From: BRH-c25 sp029553855
GTDB lineage: Bacteria > Bacillota > Clostridia > Lutisporales > Lutisporaceae
Direction of reading: 5' to 3'
Assembly (NCBI GenBank): GCA_035375865.1
Contig: DAOSQO010000119.1
Location: 1-8,344, forward strand
DNA length: 8,344 nt
The notes beneath the pieces are model-generated. The model had not been told where the DNA came from. It saw only the letters and a program-made list of their open reading frames with translations, and searched no databases. Numbering within the stretch: the first letter of the stretch is position 1; every line of letters begins with the position of its first letter. Of this stretch, positions 1 through 5,915 are shown piece after piece. Made by a program: the position numbers and the translations under genes.

Positions 1-195
1 TATGGTGACATGACAGTCAGTCCTGTGAGTGCAAATATCATATACAATAATCTGGGCTCAAAGGATAAAAGTATAGTTTATCTGCAAAAAAGCGGACACG
101 TGATAACTTGCGACAGTGAAAAAAATCAAGTTTTTGAAGAGGTATATAATTTTATTAAAGGCAAATCGGCCTTCAAAGGAAAAAGGGATAATTAA
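1..195 (+). CDS. est: Carboxylesterase (alpha/beta hydrolase), C-terminal part only
   Basis: The window opens inside this gene; 64 codons remain before TAA at 193-195. The fragment matches from memory the end of Est30/YvaK-type carboxylesterases of Firmicutes, which hydrolyse short-chain esters in the cytoplasm. The catalytic Asp should be the GAC at 7-9 (context YGDMTVSPVSANIIYN). The catalytic His is the CAC at 97-99 in the motif KSGHVITCDSEK. A helix with EEVYNFIKG follows, as in the family, and a short basic tail ends the protein. The nucleophile Ser lies outside the window. The rnr ribosome-binding site begins 5 bases after the stop, so the two genes probably share a transcript; est next to rnr is a usual arrangement in Firmicutes. 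The family call is firm. The true substrate is unknown. Confidence 0.85.
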   Translation, partial: YGDMTVSPVSANIIYNNLGSKDKSIVYLQKSGHVITCDSEKNQVFEEVYNFIKGKSAFKGKRDN

Positions 196-200
196 GAAGA

Positions 201-207
201 GAGGTGA
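201..207 (+). promoter_or_regulatory. Ribosome-binding site that fixes the rnr start
   Basis: GAGGTGA lies 7 bases before the TTG at 215. No comparable site precedes the upstream in-frame GTG at 116, so the TTG is preferred as the start. Confidence 0.75.
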
Positions 208-214
208 AGAGAAA

Positions 215-2353
215 TTGATTAGTGAGGAAAAAAGAATCAATCAGGAGGCCAAGAACAAGTTGTTATCCTTCATGCGGGAGGGAGCGTACAAACCTTTATC
301 ATATAATGAGCTGATACAAGCTTTCAAGGAGGATTCCATCCAGACATCGGAATTTGAAAAAATAGTCGACTCATTACTTGAAGAGGGAAGCATAATAATA
401 ACAAGGAAAAATAAATATGGCGTTACGGAAAAAATGAATATGGTGCCGGGCAGGATTCAGGGAAACAAGAAAGGTTTCGGCTTTCTCATACCGGATAACA
501 GAGACATAGGGGATATTTTTGTACCTGCGGAGAATCTTAACGGTGCAATGAACAATGACAGAGTAATTGTAAGGCTGACCTCCGGAGGATCAGACACCAA
601 GAAAAGCGAAGGCGAAGTAATAAGGATTCTGAAGAGGGCAAACAAAAAAGTTGTAGGGACCTTTGAAAGCGGAAAGGGCTTCGGATTTGTGATGCCTGAT
701 GACACAAGGATATATCAGGATGTTTTTATATCAAAATCAGATTTTAACGGAGCAAGGAACGGGTGCAAAGTAGTAGCCGAGATAACAAGATGGCCGGAGG
801 CGAGAAGGAACCCGGAGGGTGTTATTGTAGAGGTTATAGGCCATAAGGATGATGCCGGAGCAGATATAATATCAATCATCAGGGCTTATGACCTGCCCGA
901 AGAATTTCCCCCGGAGACGGAAAGCCAGGCTTCCAAAATACCGGAATTGGTTTCTGAAGAAGATATCAAAAAAAGAAAAGACCTCAGAAATAGAGTAATA
1001 GTTACGATAGACGGTGAAGATGCAAAGGATCTGGACGATGCGGTATCCCTTGAAGTATTGCCAAACGGCAACTATCTCTTGGGTGTGCATATAGCCGACG
1101 TGAGCCATTATGTTTTTGAAAACTCATATTTGGATAAGGAAGCTTTGAAAAGAGGGACCAGTGTCTACTTAATCGACAGGGTGGTGCCTATGCTTCCAAA
1201 GAAGCTTTCCAACGGCATATGCAGCTTGAATCCCCAAATAGAGAGGCTTACTTTAAGCTGCGATATGGAGATTGACAACAAGGGCAAGGTAAAAAAGTAT
1301 GAGATCTATGAAAGCGTAATAAAAACAAAGGAAAGAATGACTTATGAAAATATAAATAAGATACTTGCCGGCAATGATCCTAAAACTATTGAAAGATACA
1401 GTAACCTGATAGAAACCTTTAAGCATATGGAAAAGCTCATGGGAATACTGAACAGCAGGAGGCGCGGAAGGGGAAGCATCGATTTTGAATTTGACGAAAC
1501 CAGGATCATATTGGATGAAAAAGGAAAGCCTTTAGAAATAACGGCTTATGAGAGAGGAACATCAGAGAGAATAATTGAGGAATTCATGCTTGTATGCAAC
1601 GAGACCATTGCCGAGCATATGTATTGGAAAGAGGTGCCCTTTATATACAGAGTCGATGAAGACCCTGACATAGAAAAGCTTCAGGCTTTCAACGAGTTTA
1701 TATTCAATTTCGGATATCATTTAAAAGGAATTAATGATGTTCACCCGAAAGTGCTGCAGCAGCTTACCGATCAGATTAAGGGAACAAAAGAGGAGAGGAT
1801 AATTAGCACACTTATGCTGCGTTCTTTGAAAAAAGCGAGATATACTTCTGAAAGCATGGGACATTTCGGACTTGCAGCGAAGTATTACTGCCATTTTACC
1901 TCTCCGATAAGAAGGTATCCCGACCTTATGATACATAGGATAATAAAAGAGGATATTCACGGAAAGCTTAATGAAAAAAGATTGCTGCATCTTCAATCAA
2001 TAATTGAGGATATTGCGGAGCAGTCCTCTATCAGAGAGCGGGCGGCGGAGGAAGCGGAAAGGGCAGTTGAAGATCTCAAAAAGGCAGAGTATATGAAAGA
2101 CAGGATTGGGGAGGAATATGACGGAATAATTTCCAGTGTCATCTCTTTCGGAATGTTTGTCGAATTGGAGAATACAATTGAAGGATTAGTACATATGAGC
2201 AATATGGAGGATGATTATTATCAATACGATGAAGTGCATCATATGCTCATTGGCGAAAGATACAGAAAGACTTACAGAATTGGCGACCATGTGCGCATAA
2301 AAGTTCAGAATGCCGATATTACAAACAGGACAATAGATTTTGTTTTGGCTTGA
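215..2353 (+). CDS. rnr: Ribonuclease R (3'-5' exoribonuclease, RNB family)
   Basis: RNase R is a cytoplasmic, processive, Mg-dependent exonuclease that degrades structured RNA, including mRNAs freed by trans-translation. With the TTG start the protein has 712 residues. In order I see an N-terminal winged-helix region (about 10-70), two cold-shock domains (about 76-137 and 142-210, each with a GFGF core), the RNB catalytic domain (about 250-580) and an S1 domain (about 632-712). The catalytic acidic cluster is TIDGEDAKDLDDA, with Asp266, Asp272, Asp274 and Asp275. The RNB signature HFTSPIRRYPDLMIHR starts at His560. The open frame extends back to GTG 116, but that would overlap est by 80 bases and has no ribosome-binding site. 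The protein stops right after the S1 domain (ends TIDFVLA) and lacks the Lys-rich tail seen in longer homologues such as that of E. coli. It follows est by 19 bases, in the same transcript. RNase II is unlikely given the winged helix and the synteny with smpB. Confidence 0.97.
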   Translation: MISEEKRINQEAKNKLLSFMREGAYKPLSYNELIQAFKEDSIQTSEFEKIVDSLLEEGSIIITRKNKYGVTEKMNMVPGRIQGNKKGFGFLIPDNRDIGDIFVPAENLNGAMNNDRVIVRLTSGGSDTKKSEGEVIRILKRANKKVVGTFESGKGFGFVMPDDTRIYQDVFISKSDFNGARNGCKVVAEITRWPEARRNPEGVIVEVIGHKDDAGADIISIIRAYDLPEEFPPETESQASKIPELVSEEDIKKRKDLRNRVIVTIDGEDAKDLDDAVSLEVLPNGNYLLGVHIADVSHYVFENSYLDKEALKRGTSVYLIDRVVPMLPKKLSNGICSLNPQIERLTLSCDMEIDNKGKVKKYEIYESVIKTKERMTYENINKILAGNDPKTIERYSNLIETFKHMEKLMGILNSRRRGRGSIDFEFDETRIILDEKGKPLEITAYERGTSERIIEEFMLVCNETIAEHMYWKEVPFIYRVDEDPDIEKLQAFNEFIFNFGYHLKGINDVHPKVLQQLTDQIKGTKEERIISTLMLRSLKKARYTSESMGHFGLAAKYYCHFTSPIRRYPDLMIHRIIKEDIHGKLNEKRLLHLQSIIEDIAEQSSIRERAAEEAERAVEDLKKAEYMKDRIGEEYDGIISSVISFGMFVELENTIEGLVHMSNMEDDYYQYDEVHHMLIGERYRKTYRIGDHVRIKVQNADITNRTIDFVLA

Positions 2354-2385
2354 GATTACAATTTTATTTCATTATTACTTTAGCG

Positions 2386-2413
2386 TTGACATAGGCATTA
2401 AGGATGATATAAT
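2386..2413 (+). promoter_or_regulatory. Consensus sigma-A promoter upstream of smpB
   Basis: A perfect -35 TTGACA (2386-2391) and a perfect -10 TATAAT (2408-2413) are separated by 16 bp. A TG one base before the -10 gives an extended -10 element. Transcription should begin near 2420, leaving a leader of about 65 bases before smpB. The site lies in the 130-bp gap after rnr, where no obvious terminator is seen, so read-through from rnr may add to its output. Confidence 0.85.
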
Positions 2414-2485
2414 ATATATGCGCCAGGTTTCTAATGATAATTAACTGCGTACCGGCTATAGAATAACACGTTGTGGGGTTTAACA

Positions 2486-2947
2486 ATGAACAGCAGCATA
2501 AAAACAATTGCACAAAATAAAAAAGCGAGACACGAATACTTCATTGAGGATTCTTATGAAGCCGGTATCGAACTTTCGGGCACGGAAGTAAAATCCGTAA
2601 GGAAAGGCAGCGTCAACCTGAAGGACAGCTACGCAGGGATAGAAAAAGGCGAGATTTATGTCTACAATATGCACATAAGTCCTTATGAGCAGGGTAACAT
2701 TTTCAATAAGGATCCCATGAGGACAAGAAGGCTTTTGCTGCACAAATATGAGATAAATAAGCTCATAGGATATGTACAGCAGAAAGGCTATACTCTGATA
2801 CCTCTCTCGATTTACCTGAAAGGCAGTCTGGTAAAGGTTCAGCTTGCAGTTGCAAAAGGCAAAGAGCTTCACGATAAACGCCGTGATATTGCAGAGCGAG
2901 ATGCCAAAAGGGAAATGGAAAGACAGTTCAGGGGGAAAGAATATTGA
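2486..2947 (+). CDS. smpB: SsrA-binding protein SmpB
   Basis: SmpB is the partner protein of tmRNA: it binds the tRNA-like domain and brings it to stalled ribosomes, standing in for the missing codon-anticodon pairing. The 153-residue product has the usual family length. Recognisable segments are KKARHEYFIEDSYEAGIELS near the N-terminus, GTEVKSVRKGSVNLKDSYA, HISPYEQGNIFNKDPMRTRR and the late PLSIYLKGSLVKVQLAVAKG. The C-terminal tail starting KELHDKRRDIAERDAKRE is the basic segment that enters the mRNA channel, and it is intact here. ATG 2486 is chosen because GGGG at 2475-2478 lies 7 bases upstream and the SmpB homology starts just after it. A TTG at 2471 is in frame but would add only five residues. 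It sits between rnr and ssrA, the usual Firmicutes order, with its own strong promoter. Confidence 0.98.
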   Translation: MNSSIKTIAQNKKARHEYFIEDSYEAGIELSGTEVKSVRKGSVNLKDSYAGIEKGEIYVYNMHISPYEQGNIFNKDPMRTRRLLLHKYEINKLIGYVQQKGYTLIPLSIYLKGSLVKVQLAVAKGKELHDKRRDIAERDAKREMERQFRGKEY

Positions 2948-2953
2948 ACAGAC

Positions 2954-2981
2954 ACGAGATACGAGATGCGAGACACGAGAG
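2954..2981 (+). repeat. Four tandem heptamers between smpB and ssrA
   Basis: Four consecutive 7-bp units read ACGAGAT, ACGAGAT, GCGAGAC and ACGAGAG, starting 7 bases after the smpB stop. Their function is unknown. They lie next to the element at 3009-3040, so both may belong to one inserted repeat. Confidence 0.6.
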
Positions 2982-3008
2982 TTCAGATGGGCTTCGAAGA
3001 AAAGATAT

Positions 3009-3040
3009 GTCATTCTGAACGCAGCGAGGAATCTTGACCC
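3009..3040 (+). repeat. Probable dispersed intergenic repeat
   Basis: This stretch contains GTCATTCTGAACGCAG followed by CGAGGAATCTTGACC. From memory, close variants of this phrase occur as scattered intergenic repeats in many bacterial genomes, Clostridia included. Only one copy is in the window, so its repeated nature cannot be shown here. Its right end supplies TTGACC (3034-3039), which could serve as a -35 for ssrA, although no good -10 sits at the right distance. Confidence 0.4.
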
Positions 3041-3069
3041 AAAGGGAATTCATAATAGTTAATTAATTT

Positions 3070-3419
3070 GGGGGCGTAATGGTTTCGACGGGGGTAGTTG
3101 AGGCCATGGCAGCGAGCGGTGGTCCCAGAGGCACCTAAAAAAGCTGGAAACTTAAATTTAAACGCTAACGAAAATTACGCGTTAGCAGCCTAAGGGCTGC
3201 TCGTTCAACCCGGGGTTCCCGCACCTTGGGATTGGGCGTCATTTAGCGGGGTACGTCACTGCCAAAGCTTTGAGGCGGCTGACGCATTAATGAAGCTACT
3301 GAAGCTGTAAGCCTGCTTTTGGGCGTGCAGCGGAGGGAATGTCAAATCAAAAGCTGCGCTCGGAGAAGCTGTGACCAAGATGCTTTCGGACAGCGGTTCG
3401 ATTCCGCTCGCCTCCACCA
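3070..3419 (+). ncRNA. ssrA: Transfer-messenger RNA (tmRNA, 10Sa RNA)
   Basis: tmRNA rescues ribosomes stalled on broken mRNAs and tags the unfinished protein for proteolysis. It acts with SmpB encoded just upstream. The 5' end GGGGGCG (3070-3076) pairs over 7 bp, with one G-U, with CGCCTCC (3409-3415), followed by A and an encoded CCA (3417-3419). The hallmark 5' segment TAATGGTTTCGACGGGGGT follows the stem. The T-arm is at 3392-3408 with the TTCGATT loop and a 5-bp stem. The tag frame starts at GCT 3164 and ends at TAA 3191-3193, reading ANENYALAA. The Ala-Leu-Ala-Ala end is the typical degradation signal for ClpXP-type proteases. This is a standard one-piece tmRNA of about 350 nt. The mature 5' end is presumably cut by RNase P from a longer transcript, perhaps starting at the smpB promoter. 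Confidence 0.98.
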
Positions 3420-3422
3420 AAT

Positions 3423-3473
3423 AAGGACGATAATATTGATACAGTAAGTGTCAACATTATCGTCCTTGTTTTA
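3423..3473 (+). terminator. Intrinsic terminator after ssrA
   Basis: A long hairpin has outer arms AAGGACGATAAT (3423-3434) and ATTATCGTCCTT (3456-3467), 12 bp perfect. After one mismatch the stem continues with TTGATAC / GTGTCAA (one G-U pair) around the loop AGTAA. GTTTTA follows. It starts 4 bases after the tmRNA CCA. Confidence 0.9.
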
Positions 3474-3484
3474 TGCCCAAAAAG

Positions 3485-3518
3485 CCTCAAAACACCGGTT
3501 TTTCTGAACTTTTTGAGG
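3485..3518. terminator. Weak hairpin, possible secondary terminator
   Basis: Arms CCTCAAAA (3485-3492) and TTTTGAGG (3511-3518) form 8 bp around an 18-base loop, with A-rich sequence before and TATTTT after. The stem is AT-rich and the loop large, so terminator activity is doubtful. Confidence 0.3.
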
Positions 3519-3604
3519 TATTTTGCTCTATCATCCCTCCTATGAGTTACAGTAAATTTCTCCTATTTAGCGGTCTTTCCATACCCGCGCTAACGATTAC
3601 CCGA

Positions 3605-3660
3605 AGGGGGTTTCACTTTTGAAAGGGGGTTTCATTTTTACACGTGGGGGTGTTCACCAT
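3605..3660. repeat. Iterated G-rich repeats, possible IS21-type transposon end
   Basis: AGGGGGTTTCACTTTT (3605-3620) and AGGGGGTTTCATTTTT (3624-3639) differ at one base of 16. A degenerate third copy, TGGGGGTGTTCACCAT, is at 3645-3660. Spacing is 19 and 21 bp. On the minus strand they read as TGTAAAAATGAAACCCCC units. Several repeats of about 20 bp starting with TGT are typical of IS21-family ends, where IstA binds. No istA or istB coding sequence is present, so if this is correct it is only an abandoned end. Confidence 0.4.
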
Positions 3661-3808
3661 CGCTAACGAAAGAGTGCTGGGGGGAATCAATCTTACAAAT
3701 CGGCAAATTGCCGCAGTAATTGACAGCCGAGAGTGTCATTGGGGAACTTCATGGAGCAAGTACCTTCGAGACGGAATCCGCTTACTGTTTAGCGATGATA
3801 AAGCGTAG
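3650..3808 (+). CDS. Possible small ORF or gene remnant, 52 codons
   Basis: GTG at 3650 opens a frame ending with TAG at 3806-3808. I do not recognise the product. The middle reads LTNRQIAAVIDSRECHWG and is followed by SWSKYLRDGIRLL, whose hydrophobic spacing could fit a helix-turn-helix. The start lies inside the third G-rich repeat, and the run of G before it could pass for a ribosome-binding site by chance. It may be a remnant of a longer gene or simply a chance open frame. Confidence 0.2.
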   Translation: MFTIANERVLGGINLTNRQIAAVIDSRECHWGTSWSKYLRDGIRLLFSDDKA

Positions 3809-3949
3809 AATCTCCCCTGATTTCACACAGAACCTTAGTAGAGATACCGAACACTCCAACTGATTTTTTACTCCGTATCTAAACGAGGCTTTGGTAAATA
3901 AGATGATGTAATCTGCAGCAGACACAATCAAGTTTAATATTTTAATAAT

Positions 3950-3989
3950 AAAAAAATACCCCTTCATACACATTAACTGCATTAAGGGG
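3950..3989 (-). terminator. Intrinsic terminator of the LuxR-MFS gene
   Basis: Read on the minus strand, CCCCTTAATGCA pairs with TGTGTATGAAGGGG through about 11 pairs with one internal mismatch and one G-U. A T-run follows, complementary to the A-run at 3950-3956. It ends 65 bases past the stop codon of the regulator gene. A near-copy of the hairpin is found at 8097-8129. Confidence 0.8.
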
Positions 3990-4053
3990 CATTCGTATTA
4001 CTTATATAACTACTTCTCTTATTCTTTTTCCTCGTACGCATAATACACTGATA

Positions 4054-5403
4054 TCAGGAACGTACCGATTTGAAGTCAGATATAAGTTCCGTCCTGTTGG
4101 TGCAACCGGTGCGTTTCAGGATATTTTTCATATGGAATTTCACCGTGCTCTCCGTCAGGAACAGCTCGGCGGCGATTTCCACATTGGAACAGCCCTTGAC
4201 CACCAGCCGGAATATACGGCATTGCTGGGCGGTAAAGCCGAAACGTGCCTCGTAGGTTGAGAGCAGCACCTCCATGTTCTCTTGCTCGGGTAGTGCAGGC
4301 ATATAGAGCCTGTAGTACAGCGCAAAAAACATTAGGCAGCAGAGGACAAAGATTCCGGCGTTGATGCAGGTGAGCGCTGTCTGGTTTCCTTCGAGGTAAA
4401 CACCGCCCAGCGTGCCTAAACCATCGCCAAGCCGTCCCGCTAGCAACCCAAATACAGCCATAGGCAGAAGCTGTGCGCATTTCGCAGCGATATCGGCAAA
4501 CAAAACGATCCGGTACACGGAGAAAAAACCGTAGAAAATGTAGCTGAACGTACTCATCACCGCCGCTGCGCCCACTTCATCCTTCAGTGCCAGACTGACG
4601 AACGGGAAAATCAACGCCACGATGCAGCAAACCGCGCCGTAGCGCCGGTTTCTGTCGCTCACGACACCTGCGATGATAAGCCCCACCGCGTAGAATATCC
4701 GGGTAAACACCGGATCGTAGACCGTAGATATGTCTGCACAGGAGAAAAAGTAACCAAGCCCGTTGACAACCGAGCACAACAGCGGCACGGAAAGAGCAAG
4801 CAGGATAAATTTCTTGTCAAGCAAAACTGAGCTGCTCTCTAACTCTGCCTCGGGGCTGATTGGCTCTATAAAGCGCACCATTACGACGGACATTGTTGCC
4901 AGAACAAAGAAGGTGACCAGCGACCAGTTTCCTTGCAGCAGTGCACCGCCGAAGGGCAGAGATATAAGCCATGTCCCAATGCTGCCGATGGCGTAAGACA
5001 TGCCAAATACCCGGCCGCGGCACTTCATTGGGATATGCGAAGAAAGCCGTGTCAGGTACACACCAGACAGCAGCCCGATACAGAGGTTCATAGCAAGGCC
5101 GGAGAGCATGACAAGTATGCCGTTACTAAGAAGCAGCGCGGCAACTGTAAATGCAAAAGTCAGTACAAGGGATGCCACCGCGAATCGTCTGCCTTCGACG
5201 GCAGCAGATCTGCGCCGCAGAAGGAGCGCAAATGCTCCGATGCCGACAGCCTGCGCTACATAGTACAGTACCTCAGTCAGCAGTGTGACCTGTGCCGGGT
5301 CATAAAACGTAAGCAATCGGTACAACACAGATATGAACGCGGTGCCAGTCCAGAGAAACACCTGTCCGACGACTAGCGCATATAAAACAGTTTTCTTCGC
5401 CAT
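4054..5403 (-). CDS. Membrane-bound LuxR-family regulator with MFS-like 12-segment domain
   Basis: The 449-residue product combines a polytopic membrane domain with a C-terminal DNA-binding domain. By eye I count 12 hydrophobic segments between about residues 7 and 366, in two groups of six. A basic loop between segments 4 and 5 contains RLSSHIPMKCRGRVFG and recalls an MFS loop motif. After a linker, residues about 388-446 form a LuxR/GerE helix-turn-helix with KGCSNVEIAAELFLTESTVK, His424, NILKRTG and NRTEL, the standard family pattern. Proteins of this build are known in Clostridia and Actinobacteria as membrane-anchored one-component regulators. The membrane part is assumed to sense a small molecule rather than transport it, but this is inference. 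The gene is divergent from the 5604-7939 pair, its most likely target besides itself. ATG 5403 follows a modest GAGAAAG site. The codons are more GC-rich than in rnr. The domain call is firm; the ligand is unknown. Confidence 0.88.
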   Translation of the reverse strand: MAKKTVLYALVVGQVFLWTGTAFISVLYRLLTFYDPAQVTLLTEVLYYVAQAVGIGAFALLLRRRSAAVEGRRFAVASLVLTFAFTVAALLLSNGILVMLSGLAMNLCIGLLSGVYLTRLSSHIPMKCRGRVFGMSYAIGSIGTWLISLPFGGALLQGNWSLVTFFVLATMSVVMVRFIEPISPEAELESSSVLLDKKFILLALSVPLLCSVVNGLGYFFSCADISTVYDPVFTRIFYAVGLIIAGVVSDRNRRYGAVCCIVALIFPFVSLALKDEVGAAAVMSTFSYIFYGFFSVYRIVLFADIAAKCAQLLPMAVFGLLAGRLGDGLGTLGGVYLEGNQTALTCINAGIFVLCCLMFFALYYRLYMPALPEQENMEVLLSTYEARFGFTAQQCRIFRLVVKGCSNVEIAAELFLTESTVKFHMKNILKRTGCTNRTELISDFKSVRS

Positions 5404-5440
5404 GATTTTACTTTCTCACTATTCTTGATGCTTTGATGTC

Positions 5441-5469
5441 ATTTTACTACTTTTTCCCTGTCCGTGCAA
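5441..5469 (-). promoter_or_regulatory. Candidate promoter for the LuxR-MFS gene
   Basis: On the minus strand TTGCAC (5464-5469) is followed after 17 bp by TAAAAT (5441-5446). The -10 matches consensus at 5 of 6 bases and the -35 at 3 of 6. Transcription would start about 30 bases before the ATG. The weak -35 fits a promoter that needs an activator. Confidence 0.45.
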
Positions 5470-5480
5470 TTCGCATAGCG

Positions 5481-5545
5481 ACCTGTTTACCTGTTAAAAA
5501 CCAGACTGTACCAAAACCACCCCTCCTTATTGGTTCTCTGTACCA
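5481..5545. promoter_or_regulatory. Candidate operator repeats between the divergent genes
   Basis: Two repeat pairs lie in the intergenic region. ACCTGTT occurs at 5481-5487 and 5489-5495, 8 bp apart and just upstream of the minus-strand -35. CTGTACCA occurs at 5506-5513 and 5538-5545, 32 bp apart, about three helical turns. Either pair could bind the LuxR-type regulator. A possible plus-strand -10, TATACT, is at 5555-5560, without a clear -35. Confidence 0.35.
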
Positions 5546-5603
5546 TGTTTGGACTATACTTTTCCACCCATTCCGCCTATACTGACTGCAGGAGGTGGTA
5601 TTC

Positions 5604-5915
5604 GTGAACGATAACCGACAGACATTCCCTTATGAAAAAGCTGTTATTTTAAACGCTCTGTACGACGCAATGGACGCACTGTCTTTCACCATTGACTCAT
5701 CCAATAGCAGCAGGGGCACGCTCATCATGTCATCGCAGACCTTCCCTGAGCTTGGTGGCAGGATCGCAGTGTCTCCGTTGCTATCCTCAGATGGTGCGAT
5801 GGTTGAGGTGTTTCCAAAAGGCGACGGCGAGGCGCAGACTGAGTGGATTGCCGAGCTTTTCGATGAAGTCAGATCATTGCTGGAAAGAGTGAGACTTAAG
5901 GAGGAAAAGAAATGA
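5604..5915 (+). CDS. Small cytoplasmic protein of unknown function, coupled to the secreted protein
   Basis: The product has 103 residues and I do not recognise its family. GTG 5604 is chosen because AGGAGG (5590-5595) lies 8 bases upstream; an in-frame GTG at 5595 overlaps that site and is rejected. There is no signal peptide, membrane segment or cysteine. The pattern suggests a helix (FPYEKAVILNALYDAMDALS), then strands around RGTLIMSS and RIAVSPLL, and a charged amphipathic C-terminal helix from TEWIAELFDEV to the end. Helix-then-strand small domains of this kind are often accessory or binding proteins, but no function can be assigned. Its TGA overlaps the ATG of the next gene (ATGA, 5912-5915), so the two are very likely co-translated. 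The first regulated product of the divergent promoter would be this protein. Confidence 0.75.
   Translation: MNDNRQTFPYEKAVILNALYDAMDALSFTIDSSNSSRGTLIMSSQTFPELGGRIAVSPLLSSDGAMVEVFPKGDGEAQTEWIAELFDEVRSLLERVRLKEEKK

Larger units (their letters stand above)
3474..4053. other. 580-bp gap without a convincing gene
   Basis: Between the ssrA terminator and the minus-strand regulator gene no frame resembles a known protein. The stretch holds a weak hairpin (3485-3518), three iterated G-rich repeats (3605-3660), a 52-codon open frame (3650-3808) and the terminator of the minus-strand gene (3950-3989). It looks like a scar zone left by past insertions next to ssrA. Confidence 0.6.

Noticed and set aside
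116..214. Upstream GTG start extending RNase R by 33 residues
   Set aside because: It overlaps the end of est by 80 bases and lacks a ribosome-binding site, whereas TTG 215 has GAGGTGA at good spacing and matches the usual N-terminus length.
2480..3013. Antisense open frame of 177 codons opposite smpB
   Set aside because: It mirrors the SmpB codons, has no family resemblance, and SmpB itself is certain.
3392..3419. Attachment site at the tmRNA end
   Set aside because: No second copy of the T-arm/CCA end is present in the window and there is no integrase, so integration here can be suspected but not called.
3605..3660. CRISPR array
   Set aside because: Only two good copies of a 16-mer with a 3-bp gap; there are no spacers of the right length and no cas genes.
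3161..3671. Shared 11-mer CGCTAACGAAA in the tmRNA tag and at 3661-3671
   Set aside because: The match does not extend on either side and is not at the tmRNA 3' end, so it is not an attachment-site pair and is probably chance.
3782..3982. Minus-strand frame of 66 codons downstream of the LuxR-MFS gene
   Set aside because: Its start lies within the terminator hairpin, and the product is low-complexity hydrophobic sequence with no recognisable domain.
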